Positions 47,355 through 56,742 of a stretch of 64,000 bases of DNA are shown in pieces. The DNA is from Colwellia sp. M166 (GTDB lineage: Bacteria > Pseudomonadota > Gammaproteobacteria > Enterobacterales > Alteromonadaceae): positions 3,100,001-3,164,000 of the forward strand of contig NZ_CP040755.1 in assembly GCF_024585285.1 (NCBI RefSeq), written 5' to 3'. The notes below the pieces were generated by a model. The model made no database searches. It was not told the DNA's origin and was given only the letters and a program-made list of their open reading frames with translations. Positions within the stretch are counted from its first letter, which is position 1. Every line of letters begins with the position of its first letter. The position numbers and the translations under genes were made by a program.

Positions 47355-48077
47355 TTAAAGAAACCTTCTTAGTTTTAATTCTCGTTGCTCGATGATTTTA
47401 CGGTGAATGGTGTCAGCTTTTTCTCGTGCAGTTTTAATTTGCTCTACAGATAATTTATACTCGTCCATATCACGACTTTTTTCCGCCGCACGATAGCCAT
47501 TTTTAGCGGCAATAATATTCCAAATGTATGACATTTCGGTACTTTGAGGAAGCCCTTTACCTTCAAAGTACATTAACGCTAGGTTAAATTGCGCCAAGGC
47601 ATAGTTTTGATCGGCGGCTTTTTGATACCAGCGCGAGGCTTGTAGGTAATTCCGCTCTATGCCATTGCCGTTGTAGAGCATTACGCCGAGATTAAATTGC
47701 GCACGAGGTAGATCTTTATTAGCTGCTTTTTCCATTAAGGCATAAGCAGTTTTTAGATCTTGTTTAGTCACTTCACCTTCGCTATAAAGTAAAGAAAGGT
47801 CGAATAAAGCATCAGGATAATTTTGCGCGGCGGCTAAATTAAATAATTCGAGTGCTTTTTTAGCATTTTTAATCACGCCATAACCGTTCAAATAAATTAA
47901 CCCCATTTGATATTGTGCTGGTGCATATTGCTCAGCAACTAAAGGTTCAAATTCGGCAATCGCTGCTCTAAATTCACCACGGTTTAGCTCATATATGCCT
48001 TGATCTAGATCGGCACTGTACGCCGAGCTTTGAGCGAATAGCGCAATACTAAGTGCAAGTAAGATTAATTTTTTCAT
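47355..48077 (-). CDS. Exported Sel1-repeat protein
   Basis: A 240-residue protein with a signal peptide (cut near SSAYS) and about five Sel1-like repeats of 36 residues, for example APAQYQMGLIYLNGYGV, PRAQFNLGVMLYNGNGI and ALAQFNLALMYFEGKGL. It is a periplasmic scaffold. An ATG two codons earlier is too near the AGGA motif, so the ATG at 48077 is preferred. Neighbouring genes do not reveal its partner. Confidence 0.85.
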   Translation of the reverse strand: MKKLILLALSIALFAQSSAYSADLDQGIYELNRGEFRAAIAEFEPLVAEQYAPAQYQMGLIYLNGYGVIKNAKKALELFNLAAAQNYPDALFDLSLLYSEGEVTKQDLKTAYALMEKAANKDLPRAQFNLGVMLYNGNGIERNYLQASRWYQKAADQNYALAQFNLALMYFEGKGLPQSTEMSYIWNIIAAKNGYRAAEKSRDMDEYKLSVEQIKTAREKADTIHRKIIEQRELKLRRFL

Positions 48078-48165
48078 TATCATGTCCTATAGTCTGATGT
48101 TGTCATGATGAGATAGCGTGACAACTTAATATGCTGCGATAATTTAAGTGTAGCAACAAAACGTA

Positions 48166-50064
48166 TTATGCTTGTGACATTATCTCTTCAATTTGTTCTT
48201 CAAGCTCAAGCCACTGCATTTCATTTTCTTCTAACGTTTGCTTAAGCTTAGCTTGATGCTTTAGTAGCTCAGTGAGTTTGCTTTTATGCTCTGCTTGATA
48301 AACATCACTATTGGCTAATTGAGCTTCAACGTCAGTTAATTCATCTTGTGCTTTTTGTACTATTTTTTCAAACTTATCTGCTTGTTTACGTAGTGGTGAG
48401 GCCTTTTTACGTAATTCAGCTTGTTCTTTGCGTTGTTGCTTTTTGTCTATTTGTGGCTCGCTGACAATTTTATTTGCTTTGACTGATTGTTTTTTATCAT
48501 CATTTAACCATTGTTGATAATCATCAATGTCACCATCAAAATCTGTTACATGGCCATTAGCAACCAAGTAAAACTCATCAACACATGACTCTAATAAATA
48601 TCTATCATGGGCAATAAGAATGATCGCACCGTCAAAGTCTTGTAAAGCTAACACTAAGGCCTGGCGCATTTCTAAGTCGAGATGGTTAGTGGGTTCATCG
48701 AGCAGAAGCAGCTGTGGTTTTTCTAAGACGATAAGTGCTAATACTAAACGCGCTTTCTCGCCACCAGACATAGTGCCAACTTTATCTAATGCTTGGTCGC
48801 CACTAAAGCCAAAGCGGCCTAAGAACGATCGAGCTTGTAATTCGGTGATATCAGGCTTTGCACGGGTAATATGTTCAATGGCACTGCTAGGCATATGCAA
48901 TTGCTCAAGTTGATGTTGCGAAAAATAACCTACTTTTAAATCTTGTGCACAGTAACGCTCACCCTTAAGTAAGGCTAAATCACCGGCCAGTGACTTTATG
49001 AGTGTTGATTTACCGGCACCGTTACGGCCCAGTAAACCGATGCGGCTACCGGGGACTAAGGTCATGCCAACGTCTTGTAAAATAATAGCTTCATCATTAT
49101 AGCCACATTGACTTTCTGTTAATGCTAATAGCGGATAAGGTAGTGTTTCAGGTTGTTCAAAATTGAAGGTAAATTGGCTATCAACATGCGCAGGCGCTAA
49201 ATCAGGTAGTTTTTGCAAACGTTTTAAACGACTTTGTGCTTGTTTTGCTTTACTGGCTTTGGCACGAAAACGATCAACGAACGAGGTTAAATGGGCAACT
49301 TCTTTTTGTTGCTTTTGATATTGTGCATCTTGCTGAGCTAAATGCTCTGCACGTTGGCGTTCAAAGGCACTGTAGTTACCAGAGTATAATTTCGCGGTTT
49401 GATGCTCAATATGCAAAATTTGACCAATAACATCATCAAGAAAATCTCGATCATGAGAAATCAACACTAAAGTGCCGGTAAATCTTTTTAACCAACGCTG
49501 TAACCAAATAACGGCATCCAAATCTAAATGGTTGGTTGGTTCATCCAATAGCAATAAGTCAGCACGACTGATCAAGGCTTGCGCTAAGTTTAAGCGCATG
49601 CGCCAACCACCAGAGAACGATTTTACTGGGTTTGCTAGTTGCTCTTGCATAAAGCCTAAACCGTGTAATAACTCAGCTGAACGAGCCGGTAAGCTGTAAC
49701 CATTGATGGTATCAATTTGGTTAATAATGGTCGCTTCAAGTGTACCGTTATCATCTTCGCGTGCTTGGGCCAATTTTGCCTCTAGCTGGCGGTATTCAAT
49801 ATCACCATCCATGACATAGTCTAAGGCTGATTGCTCTAGCGCTGGTGTTTCTTGCTTAACGGTGGCAATTTTCCAGCTTGCCGGCATGGATAGGTTACCC
49901 AAATCTGGCGGCAAGGTACCAAGTAAGCTAGCGAACAAAGACGATTTTCCACAGCCGTTCGCCCCAACAAGTCCAACCTTATGATTTGGGTGTATGGTAA
50001 AACTTGATGATTTTATGAGGTATTTTGCACCTCGGGCTAAACTTAAATCTGTAGCTGTGATCAT
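48166..50064 (-). CDS. yheS: ABC-F ATPase YheS
   Basis: A 632-residue protein with two ABC domains and no membrane part: Walker A GANGCGKSS and GRNGAGKST, signatures SGGWRMRLN and SGGEKARLV, and two LLLLDEPTNHLDL boxes. The linker is basic and the C-terminus a coiled coil. ABC-F proteins act on ribosomes. The length fits YheS (about 637) rather than Uup, EttA or YbiT. Confidence 0.9.
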   Translation of the reverse strand: MITATDLSLARGAKYLIKSSSFTIHPNHKVGLVGANGCGKSSLFASLLGTLPPDLGNLSMPASWKIATVKQETPALEQSALDYVMDGDIEYRQLEAKLAQAREDDNGTLEATIINQIDTINGYSLPARSAELLHGLGFMQEQLANPVKSFSGGWRMRLNLAQALISRADLLLLDEPTNHLDLDAVIWLQRWLKRFTGTLVLISHDRDFLDDVIGQILHIEHQTAKLYSGNYSAFERQRAEHLAQQDAQYQKQQKEVAHLTSFVDRFRAKASKAKQAQSRLKRLQKLPDLAPAHVDSQFTFNFEQPETLPYPLLALTESQCGYNDEAIILQDVGMTLVPGSRIGLLGRNGAGKSTLIKSLAGDLALLKGERYCAQDLKVGYFSQHQLEQLHMPSSAIEHITRAKPDITELQARSFLGRFGFSGDQALDKVGTMSGGEKARLVLALIVLEKPQLLLLDEPTNHLDLEMRQALVLALQDFDGAIILIAHDRYLLESCVDEFYLVANGHVTDFDGDIDDYQQWLNDDKKQSVKANKIVSEPQIDKKQQRKEQAELRKKASPLRKQADKFEKIVQKAQDELTDVEAQLANSDVYQAEHKSKLTELLKHQAKLKQTLEENEMQWLELEEQIEEIMSQA

Positions 50065-50193
50065 TTATATTTACTCTTTTTAATGCAAGGCGCTATTGTC
50101 GCTTTTCCTTGGGGGGTTGTTCAAGGTAAAATAGAAACACTGAGCAGATATCTTGCTAAAACGAATTAAAAATTACCTAAAATTGAGTAAAAC

Positions 50194-50388
50194 GTGAAAA
50201 AACGATTTATAGCTGGGGCAATTTGTCCGAAATGTAAGGCAATGGACACCATGGGATTAACCAAAGAAAATGGTGTAGAGACAGTAACCTGTGTTAGTTG
50301 TGGTCACTTAATGTCGCAACCTGAAGAACATGTGGTACAAGAAGTCAGACCGAATGAGCAGGTCATTGGTATTTTCAAACAAGAGTAA
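50194..50388 (+). CDS. yheV: YheV family zinc-ribbon protein
   Basis: The 64-residue product starts at GTG and contains two CxxC pairs (CPKC and CVSC) forming a zinc ribbon, with RFIAGAICPKC typical of YheV. Function is unknown. It is divergent from yheS, an arrangement seen in enterobacteria. Confidence 0.9.
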   Translation: MKKRFIAGAICPKCKAMDTMGLTKENGVETVTCVSCGHLMSQPEEHVVQEVRPNEQVIGIFKQE

Positions 50389-50655
50389 ACTCGTTAACCG
50401 CTAATAACTGAGCAATAGCGTTTTTGAGCTTGTTTGTTTAGCTAGTCTACAAGTGCTGAAAGCTGAATACAGTCAGTGTTTAAGCGTATTTACATGTATT
50501 CGCATCGTATTGAACTCGTATCATAAGTCGAACTGAAGTCATATTATCAGTAGCACTAAGCAATCGACATTAATAAACCCTGATATCAAAAACGGTCATA
50601 TCGAATGCTTGTTAAAGGCTATTAGCGGCCTTTAACTAGCACCTGACATGATAAG

Positions 50656-51222
50656 TTATTCGGAAAATAACGATACTTTTGAATTTTTCTCTGATAATTC
50701 AAAAGTATGTTTATCGCTTTTTCCTTTACGTGTAGCTGTGATGGCCAATGTATCTTCATGCTCACCTTTGCCAAAAAGACTGACTTGATACTCAAGTGCA
50801 CTGTCTGCTGTAGCTAAAGTAAAACGCCCCATAACGACTAAATGTGACGAAGGCGTTTGAGGTGAATGATGAGAAGTTACAGGTGATAGCATTATGCCTT
50901 GTAATGCCAGTGGACCATTTTTATCTTTTAAAGTGATTTTGCTATGCACTGTCTTGATAATTTCCAAGCGATGTAAAGTAAACTCCGCCGCAGAAAGTTT
51001 GCCGTCATTATCATCATCAATCGCTGAAAAAGCAGAAACAGGTAACGAAATCACCATATACACCCCATCTTCAGCAACGTTTAATGTGCCTTTTTGTGCG
51101 ACCATTACGTGAGCATATAAAGCCTGAGAAAATAACGTACTGATTAACATCACTGATGTGGCAAAGGTTGTTAGAGATAATTTCATCTTTAGTTTATTTC
51201 TCAATTTAATATTCAATTTCAT
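50656..51222 (-). CDS. Exported EF-hand protein
   Basis: The 188-residue product has a signal sequence (hydrophobic stretch to ALYA) with a long basic leader; an internal ATG at 51186 (MKLSLTTFATSV) would give a normal one. One EF-hand loop is clear: DDDNDGKLSAAEF. The rest is a beta-type domain with HSKITLKDKNGPL. The family is not recognised. It is the last gene of a minus-strand set with the YHYH lipoprotein, the polyproline protein and a second EF-hand protein, so a shared calcium-related envelope role is inferred. Confidence 0.7.
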   Translation of the reverse strand: MKLNIKLRNKLKMKLSLTTFATSVMLISTLFSQALYAHVMVAQKGTLNVAEDGVYMVISLPVSAFSAIDDDNDGKLSAAEFTLHRLEIIKTVHSKITLKDKNGPLALQGIMLSPVTSHHSPQTPSSHLVVMGRFTLATADSALEYQVSLFGKGEHEDTLAITATRKGKSDKHTFELSEKNSKVSLFSE

Positions 51223-51360
51223 CAAGTTATTTCCGGTAAATTATAACAATGAGTATTAAGTTCGGACTGATTTGATGTAAAAGTCAGCCCGCTTGCTGCT
51301 GTAAAATATTACGCTGATGAGAGTACTTAACAGCAATGACTCTCTTGCTAAACTAGCGAA

Positions 51361-52635
51361 TTATGGTGGTGGCATGCCGCCAGTAACTTCTACTTCACCT
51401 TTTACACAGCGTTGAAAGTAAGGATAACTTTCTGTCGCAAAGTAGTGATAAATACCATTAGGGAATTCAGGTGTAACACCAACTCGACCATTACATTCAT
51501 CTAAATCACCAGAGCCAGCAACATATTGCCAATCTTGTGCGAAGGTGCCCAACGGATATATGTCTTTCGAAGGGCGAGAGCTACTAACGTCACTGATCAG
51601 TTGATAACTACCGGTGATCAGCTTAATTGATGATGTCGCATCGCTGGCAATGCTATAGCCATAACGTGCGTAGATAGGAAAACCATCAGCAGCCCAGCCA
51701 ATAATGGTCATAGTGGTGTCGCTGCCACCTTGTTTAGTGATAAAACCTTCAGGCATGCCATGGTAATGATATGCACCACCTGGTTGAACGTGGGCATTGT
51801 TGTCATCAGTACCAAAATTAAAGCTCGTTTGACCTAAGGCTTCGATACTCCAATTACCGCTGTTATCAATCAGGCTACAGTCATTGCCTGAATCATCACA
51901 ACTTCCTGCCGTACCTGCATCAATTTTTACCCCATTAAGTACGTAGCCTGTTACACCACGAGGACCACCCAAGGTTGTTGCTGTTGTTGACTCAACAGGA
52001 GATAACGTTAGGCTATCAGAAACTGTTTGTGACTCAATCGCATTAGGATTATTACTATTTGGAAACTCGCCAACCTCATGATCTGGAACACCATTAGCAC
52101 TTAGTAAGCGTTCGCTATCAGTACAGCTCCACTGTGTCATGCTGTCTTCAAGCACATAAATTGAATCGTTATATTCGTTATAATTGTAATCACATAAAAC
52201 ATTTGCCGTACTGCCATCAGAAACTTCTGAAACGATAATTTCAACACTATCGACTTCACTGTTTTCTTGATTGTCATTAACCGTTAAATGCACAACATAG
52301 CTGCCAACAACATCAGCGATAAAGGTTGGGGCAACATCACTTTCACTTGATAATATAGCTACACTATCGGTGGGAATGGTAGATAAGCTCCAAGAATACC
52401 CTAGGGTATCGCCATCTGCATCACTACTTAGCGCACCAGACAGTGTCACTGTGCTATTAATAAATACGTTTTGATCATCGCCAGCATTCGCTATTGGCGC
52501 TGTATTTGTGGCTATTGTTTCGCCACTATCGTTGTTACTATCACTGCTACCACCACAAGCGGCTAATGTAGAAAGTAATAACAAGCTTATTAGCGTTGGT
52601 TTGGTATGACGATAAGCGCTGAATTTTTGTAGCAT
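51361..52635 (-). CDS. PKD-YHYH domain lipoprotein
   Basis: A 424-residue lipoprotein. The lipobox LAAC puts the lipidated Cys at residue 27, followed by a PKD-like domain (about 45-135, APIANAGDDQNV), and the YHYH domain (about 150-420) with GGAYHYHGMPEGF and NGIYHYFA. It ends in GGMPPP. YHYH proteins are uncharacterised. It sits between the two EF-hand genes and behind the nested hairpins at 52804-52897. Confidence 0.88.
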   Translation of the reverse strand: MLQKFSAYRHTKPTLISLLLLSTLAACGGSSDSNNDSGETIATNTAPIANAGDDQNVFINSTVTLSGALSSDADGDTLGYSWSLSTIPTDSVAILSSESDVAPTFIADVVGSYVVHLTVNDNQENSEVDSVEIIVSEVSDGSTANVLCDYNYNEYNDSIYVLEDSMTQWSCTDSERLLSANGVPDHEVGEFPNSNNPNAIESQTVSDSLTLSPVESTTATTLGGPRGVTGYVLNGVKIDAGTAGSCDDSGNDCSLIDNSGNWSIEALGQTSFNFGTDDNNAHVQPGGAYHYHGMPEGFITKQGGSDTTMTIIGWAADGFPIYARYGYSIASDATSSIKLITGSYQLISDVSSSRPSKDIYPLGTFAQDWQYVAGSGDLDECNGRVGVTPEFPNGIYHYFATESYPYFQRCVKGEVEVTGGMPPP

Positions 52636-52803
52636 GGCTTTTTCCTTTAAGGTTTATCACTAGGACTAGAAACTATAGTTAACTCAAGCTTAAAAGGTCA
52701 ATGTGCAGGAAATGTGCAAGTAATGTGAAAGTGTTTAAAAAGATTTTAAGGGCAGTTTTTTAACGAAAATTTAGGAAGAAGCTAAGACCTAGCTAATAAG
52801 TGA

Positions 52804-52897
52804 GCGTTATTTTTATTATTAAAAATAACGCAACGTTTTATAGAACCGCTATTTATAAAGCGGCTACCTATAAAACGTTATGATGAATAGGTAGCCG
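52804..52897 (-). promoter_or_regulatory. Three hairpins, two of them mutually exclusive
   Basis: Pair A: 52861-52871 with 52887-52897 (CGGCTACCTAT). Pair B: 52832-52843 with 52868-52879 (AACGTTTTATAG), with inner CCGCT/AGCGG. Pair C: 52804-52815 with 52820-52831 (GCGTTATTTTTA). A and B share the bases 52868-52871 and part of the inner stem, so both cannot form at once. They lie between the polyproline gene and the YHYH gene; a terminator, an attenuator or RNA processing site are possible. Confidence 0.6.
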
Positions 52898-52903
52898 TAT
52901 TTG

Positions 52904-53374
52904 TTAAGCACTGGTGTTAATAATAGATTCGCTCGGCTCGATATTAAATTTATCAAAAACTTGGGCCAATATCGCTTGTTTATCTTCATCGCTGAGGTTT
53001 TCACTTTGACTAGCTGCCAAGGTTTCTTCTAAAAGTTCAGCTAGATAGTCAGCCATCGAGCTTATTTCATCGCTGCTTTGTTTTGGCGGCGGAGGCGGTG
53101 GCGGTCTGCTGCTGTCCGATGCCGCTGCGATATCACCAAGGTTTTTCGCATCAAAACCTGCACTAGACATTGCTTTCTCAAGCGCTGCTCCAGGTTGAAT
53201 ATCTGCTTGTGAAAACATCTCTATAATACTAAGCGCATCTTCTTCGCTTAGCTCATCAGCATTAAATTCCGCTAAGGTATCGGTGATAAAAGTCTGCTGC
53301 TCTTCCGTTAAACTTTGCTCCGATCTTGGCGGCGGTGGAGGCATAGACATACCAGAGTTAACATTATTAATCAT
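52904..53374 (-). CDS. Polyproline helical protein of the EF-hand/YHYH cluster
   Basis: A 156-residue protein without signal peptide. It has two proline runs (MPPPPPR near residue 11 and RPPPPPPPK near 90), each followed by a helical EF-like module: LTEEQQTFITDTLAEFNADELSE and LSDEDKQAILAQVFDKF. The DxDxDG calcium loops are missing. The repeated plan suggests two copies of one module. It is 11 bp behind the EF-hand gene, so they share a transcript. No characterised family is recognised. Confidence 0.7.
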   Translation of the reverse strand: MINNVNSGMSMPPPPPRSEQSLTEEQQTFITDTLAEFNADELSEEDALSIIEMFSQADIQPGAALEKAMSSAGFDAKNLGDIAAASDSSRPPPPPPPKQSSDEISSMADYLAELLEETLAASQSENLSDEDKQAILAQVFDKFNIEPSESIINTSA

Positions 53375-53385
53375 TGCATTATTCC

Positions 53386-53673
53386 TTAGTCTTTTTTTTT
53401 AGCTGGCGGTTTGTGATCCTTAAATTCTGTTTCACTAATCACACCATTATTATCACTGTCGATATGAGAAAAAATTGTTTTGTGATCACCATGCGGCAAT
53501 TTTTGTTGTGAAAATTCGTCAAAGTCGATTTCATTATTAGCATTAGTATCCAAAGATGAAAAAGAAGGCGGGGGGCCGGGTCTATCGTTATTACGCTCTT
53601 TTGCTTGTGCTTGATTAAATACGACCAATAGCAGCGTGACCGCTATCACCATTGTTGATTGAGTCTTCATCAT
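53386..53673 (-). CDS. Small exported protein with two EF-hands
   Basis: The 95-residue product has a signal peptide (cut after AQA), a short RPGPPPSF linker and two EF-hand loops: DTNANNEIDFDEF and DSDNNGVISETEF. It should bind two calcium ions in the periplasm. It begins the group of minus-strand genes beyond the two-component system. Confidence 0.85.
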   Translation of the reverse strand: MMKTQSTMVIAVTLLLVVFNQAQAKERNNDRPGPPPSFSSLDTNANNEIDFDEFSQQKLPHGDHKTIFSHIDSDNNGVISETEFKDHKPPAKKKD

Positions 53674-53786
53674 TTTTGGTTAATCCTTGTGCTAAAACTA
53701 AATTCACCACAAGCTTAATAAGGGAAATCGCAAACAATGTGCAAATAAAAAGAAAGTTATTAGCCGCTACTTTTCAGCAGAGAGTT

Positions 53787-53990
53787 TTATATAGCTCCCT
53801 TCGGGCAAGCTGATAAAGGGTCATCTCCGGCGTTATTGATTTCGACAATGGAACAACCATTCTCGGCTCTGGCATCCTGCTTCGCTCTACCTTCACCATC
53901 CATGGTTTCGTCTTCAATCAATGCCTTGGTGCTAACCCTTTCTCGACTTGCTGAATCCTGCATCTTCAAGTGGCTTGGGTATAAATGTAC
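53787..53990. repeat. Dispersed repeat, partial copy
   Basis: On the minus strand it carries CAAGGCATTGATTGAAGA (from 53928) and TTGTCGAAATCAATAACGC (from 53848), 80 bp apart, as in the element at 45872-46228 (18 of 18 and 18 of 19 identical). The other end, GCTGAATCCTGCATCTTCAAG, resembles that at 14769. A 60-residue minus-strand frame inside is best read as a by-product of the repeat. Confidence 0.65.
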
Positions 53991-54054
53991 TGTTGTAGGA
54001 AGGGGCTAAATCAGCAAAGGGGTTAAAGAAAAAAAGAGACTAAATTAAAAAGGG

Positions 54055-54720
54055 CTAGAGCACCAAGCGGTAACCGGTGCCATAAACAGATTGTACCCAA
54101 TCTTTGCCATTGCTAATGTCACTGAGCTTTTTGCGTAATTTTTTTATGTGGCTATCAATTGTGCGATTGTTAACGATACGATGATCTGAATACATATTTT
54201 GCATCAGTTGTTCGCGGCTAAAAATACGTTCGGGCTTTTCCGCTAAAGGTTTTAGCAGTTGAAACTCAACAGCGGTTAGCGCGACTTCTTGATGATGAAA
54301 ACTGACCGTAAGGCGATATTCATCCAATGTGATCATATCACTAGGATTTTCAATTGTTTGCGTTCGTCTTAATATCGCTTTAACTCTGGCGACCACTTCA
54401 CGAGGGCTGAAAGGTTTGCAAATGTAGTCATCAGCGCCTAGCTCTAAGCCTAACAAACGATCTATTTCTTCTACTTTTGCGGTAACCATTAAAATAGGTA
54501 CGTTAGAGAATTGCCTAATTTCTTTACAGAGATCGATACCATTTTTACCCGGTAGCATAATGTCGAGCAAAATAGCTTTAGGCTGATTGCTTTTAACCCA
54601 AGCAATAACGTCATCACCATGATGAATTAAATGAGGGCTAAATTCCGCCATGGTAAAATAATCGGCTAGTAAAGTAGCCAGTTTCATTTCATCTTCTACT
54701 ATCAATATCGAAGGTGACAT
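54055..54720 (-). CDS. baeR: OmpR-family response regulator, BaeR-like
   Basis: A 221-residue regulator. The receiver has the acidic pocket (VEDE) and phospho-acceptor Asp53 (LLDIMLPG); the segment EEIDRLLGLELGADDYICKPFSPREVVARVK is very close to BaeR. A winged-helix output domain follows (RTIDSHIKKLRKKL). It starts 9 bp after the kinase. In E. coli BaeR governs envelope stress and efflux genes; here the neighbours are EF-hand, YHYH and CotH genes. Confidence 0.9.
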   Translation of the reverse strand: MSPSILIVEDEMKLATLLADYFTMAEFSPHLIHHGDDVIAWVKSNQPKAILLDIMLPGKNGIDLCKEIRQFSNVPILMVTAKVEEIDRLLGLELGADDYICKPFSPREVVARVKAILRRTQTIENPSDMITLDEYRLTVSFHHQEVALTAVEFQLLKPLAEKPERIFSREQLMQNMYSDHRIVNNRTIDSHIKKLRKKLSDISNGKDWVQSVYGTGYRLVL

Positions 54721-54729
54721 TTAATTTCC

Positions 54730-56226
54730 TTAAGCTAAAGGTAAGGTAATTATTAGCGCTAAACCGCCTAAACTAGAGGCCGTGGCATTAATTTTACCTT
54801 GATGTGCGATAACTATATGCTGGCAAATAGATAAACCCAAGCCAAAACCACCGGTTTCACGATTTCTAGAGTCTTCCACGCGATACAGATATTCAAATAA
54901 ATGCGCTAAGTGTGCTTCATCAACGCCAATACCGTTATCTTCAATGGTTAAGGTTACGGTGCCTTTATCGTTTTCTGTTAATTGTTCGACAGTTTTATCA
55001 ACCGTTAACGACACTTTAAGCTCGCTTGCACCCGAATACTTAATACAATTATTGATTATATTTTCGAACAATTGATATAAGCGAGTTTTGTCAGCATAAA
55101 TGTTGGCTTCATCAACGGCTAAATCAAGTAATAGTGTTATGCCGGCATCGGCTAAATAACCACGATATTTTGTTGATTCATTTTGGATTAATGATACTAA
55201 CTCTTCTGCGTGTTTACGATAACCCATACCACCGATATCAGCACTTGTTAACTGATTTAAATCGTCGATTAACCGTTGCAGGTGCTTAACTTCGTCATGA
55301 GCAGAAGCGATATTGCTCAAGGTTAATGGCCTAACTTTATCCAGCATTGCTTCTAATTCACCACGTAAAATAGCGACGGGTGTACGAAGTTCATGAGATA
55401 TGTTGGCTAGCCAGCGTTTTCGTGCACTTTCATTTTTTGTTAACGTTAAGGCAAGTTCATTAAAATCACGGCTTAATTCACTGAGTTCGTCTTGTCGCTT
55501 CAGATCAATAGACTGTTGATAATCGCCTTGAGTTAACTTATGCATGCCACGGGTGATCAGCTTAATCGGTTCAACTATATGACGAGCAAGTGGTAATGTC
55601 AGCAAAGCCACTAACAGCATAACAATAAGGGCAATGAGCCATAAATACTTTTGTTGTTGCTCGATAAAATCAACTTCATAACCTTGTGTCAGTTCGTTGC
55701 GTTTAGATATAGCAACAAAGCCAATAACTTGATTATTCAACTCTATCGGTGTTTTGGTATATTCTAGCTTCGCCGGGTAACTGCCAGCAATCAATACCTC
55801 CTTACTATCGAGTAAAGCATAATGTGCTTCACGTTGAGGCGGAAATGGTGGTCTGTTGTTATTATCTAGAAGGCTTGTTGGCGGTCTACGATCAGCTAAA
55901 TGTGGCGGTCTATGCGCTGGGTTTTTGAAGCCTTGCTTTCTCGGTGGTCGTGCGTTTTTCTCGATTTCAAAATCATTACCCGCCAATTTTTGATGAATTA
56001 ACTGACCAAATTTATGATTTTTACCCACCATAGAACGCCAACTATTGTCGATTTCATATTCATCAGCAAGCTTAGACAATACCGGCTTTAAGGTTTCCAC
56101 TTCTTTGGAAATAACATATTCGATCATGCCTTTATCTATGCTCCACTGCATCAGCGATACCAAAACGGTCACTAATATCAGGCTAAAGCTGAATAAAAAC
56201 ACAAATAACTTATTCTGAATTTTCAT
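54730..56226 (-). CDS. baeS: Sensor histidine kinase, BaeS-like, with Pro/Arg-rich sensor domain
   Basis: A 498-residue kinase with two transmembrane helices (about 8-27 and 194-214), a periplasmic domain, HAMP, the H box SHELRTPVAIL with His278, and N/G boxes (NCIKYSG, GIGVDE, GFGLGLS). Residues 93-132 of the periplasmic domain are rich in Pro, Arg and His (RPPRK, HRPPHL, RRPPT, RPPFPP), which is not usual for BaeS. It is upstream of baeR in the same transcript. Confidence 0.88.
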   Translation of the reverse strand: MKIQNKLFVFLFSFSLILVTVLVSLMQWSIDKGMIEYVISKEVETLKPVLSKLADEYEIDNSWRSMVGKNHKFGQLIHQKLAGNDFEIEKNARPPRKQGFKNPAHRPPHLADRRPPTSLLDNNNRPPFPPQREAHYALLDSKEVLIAGSYPAKLEYTKTPIELNNQVIGFVAISKRNELTQGYEVDFIEQQQKYLWLIALIVMLLVALLTLPLARHIVEPIKLITRGMHKLTQGDYQQSIDLKRQDELSELSRDFNELALTLTKNESARKRWLANISHELRTPVAILRGELEAMLDKVRPLTLSNIASAHDEVKHLQRLIDDLNQLTSADIGGMGYRKHAEELVSLIQNESTKYRGYLADAGITLLLDLAVDEANIYADKTRLYQLFENIINNCIKYSGASELKVSLTVDKTVEQLTENDKGTVTLTIEDNGIGVDEAHLAHLFEYLYRVEDSRNRETGGFGLGLSICQHIVIAHQGKINATASSLGGLALIITLPLA

Positions 56227-56742
56227 TGATAATTACTAATCTCAAAAGTAATAAAAGATGGGACTTCACGCTTGTTTGAAAGCAATGGCATTTTAGTGTA
56301 ATAACACGCTGCTCTTGATAGTACGTGAACATTACAGTTATATAGCTGCATGTAAAGCCTTAACTATCGTCGTATTTCCCTTTGTTTTAGCATAACAAAA
56401 CAATGTGCAAAAAATATGGATGAATAAAAAATAATGCTCGTTAAATAACCATAGTGTTTTTTGTCTTAATACTTTTATCTTAATAAATGCAGTGATATTC
56501 ATTTTAGTTTAGAGGTCTACGTTGAGCTTTTAGACCGGCATTAAATAAGCGTAAATTAAACTCATCATAAACTATTTCACATTTACTCATTGTTTACCCA
56601 TTTTTTGCACATTGCTTATGTAACCTTTAATGCATCAACTTGAACGGAGGTACTTAAAACTAACTTCGTTCAAATACGCCATTTAAATGCATCATTTAAA
56701 TACACCACTAAAGAATTAAAGTTAACTAATAGTAGGTTTAAT
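56227..56742. other. Divergent control region of baeS and the CotH gene
   Basis: About 515 bp without a gene. The repeated string ATTTAAATGCATCATTTAAAT lies near 56681-56701, and TTTACCCATTTTTTGCACATT near 56592. A BaeR site could lie here, but none could be assigned from sequence alone. Confidence 0.4.

Noticed and set aside
53787..53969. A 60-residue minus-strand frame
   Set aside because: The DNA matches the core of the repeat at 45872-46228 and the end of the repeat at 14.7 kb, so the frame is a repeat by-product, not a gene.
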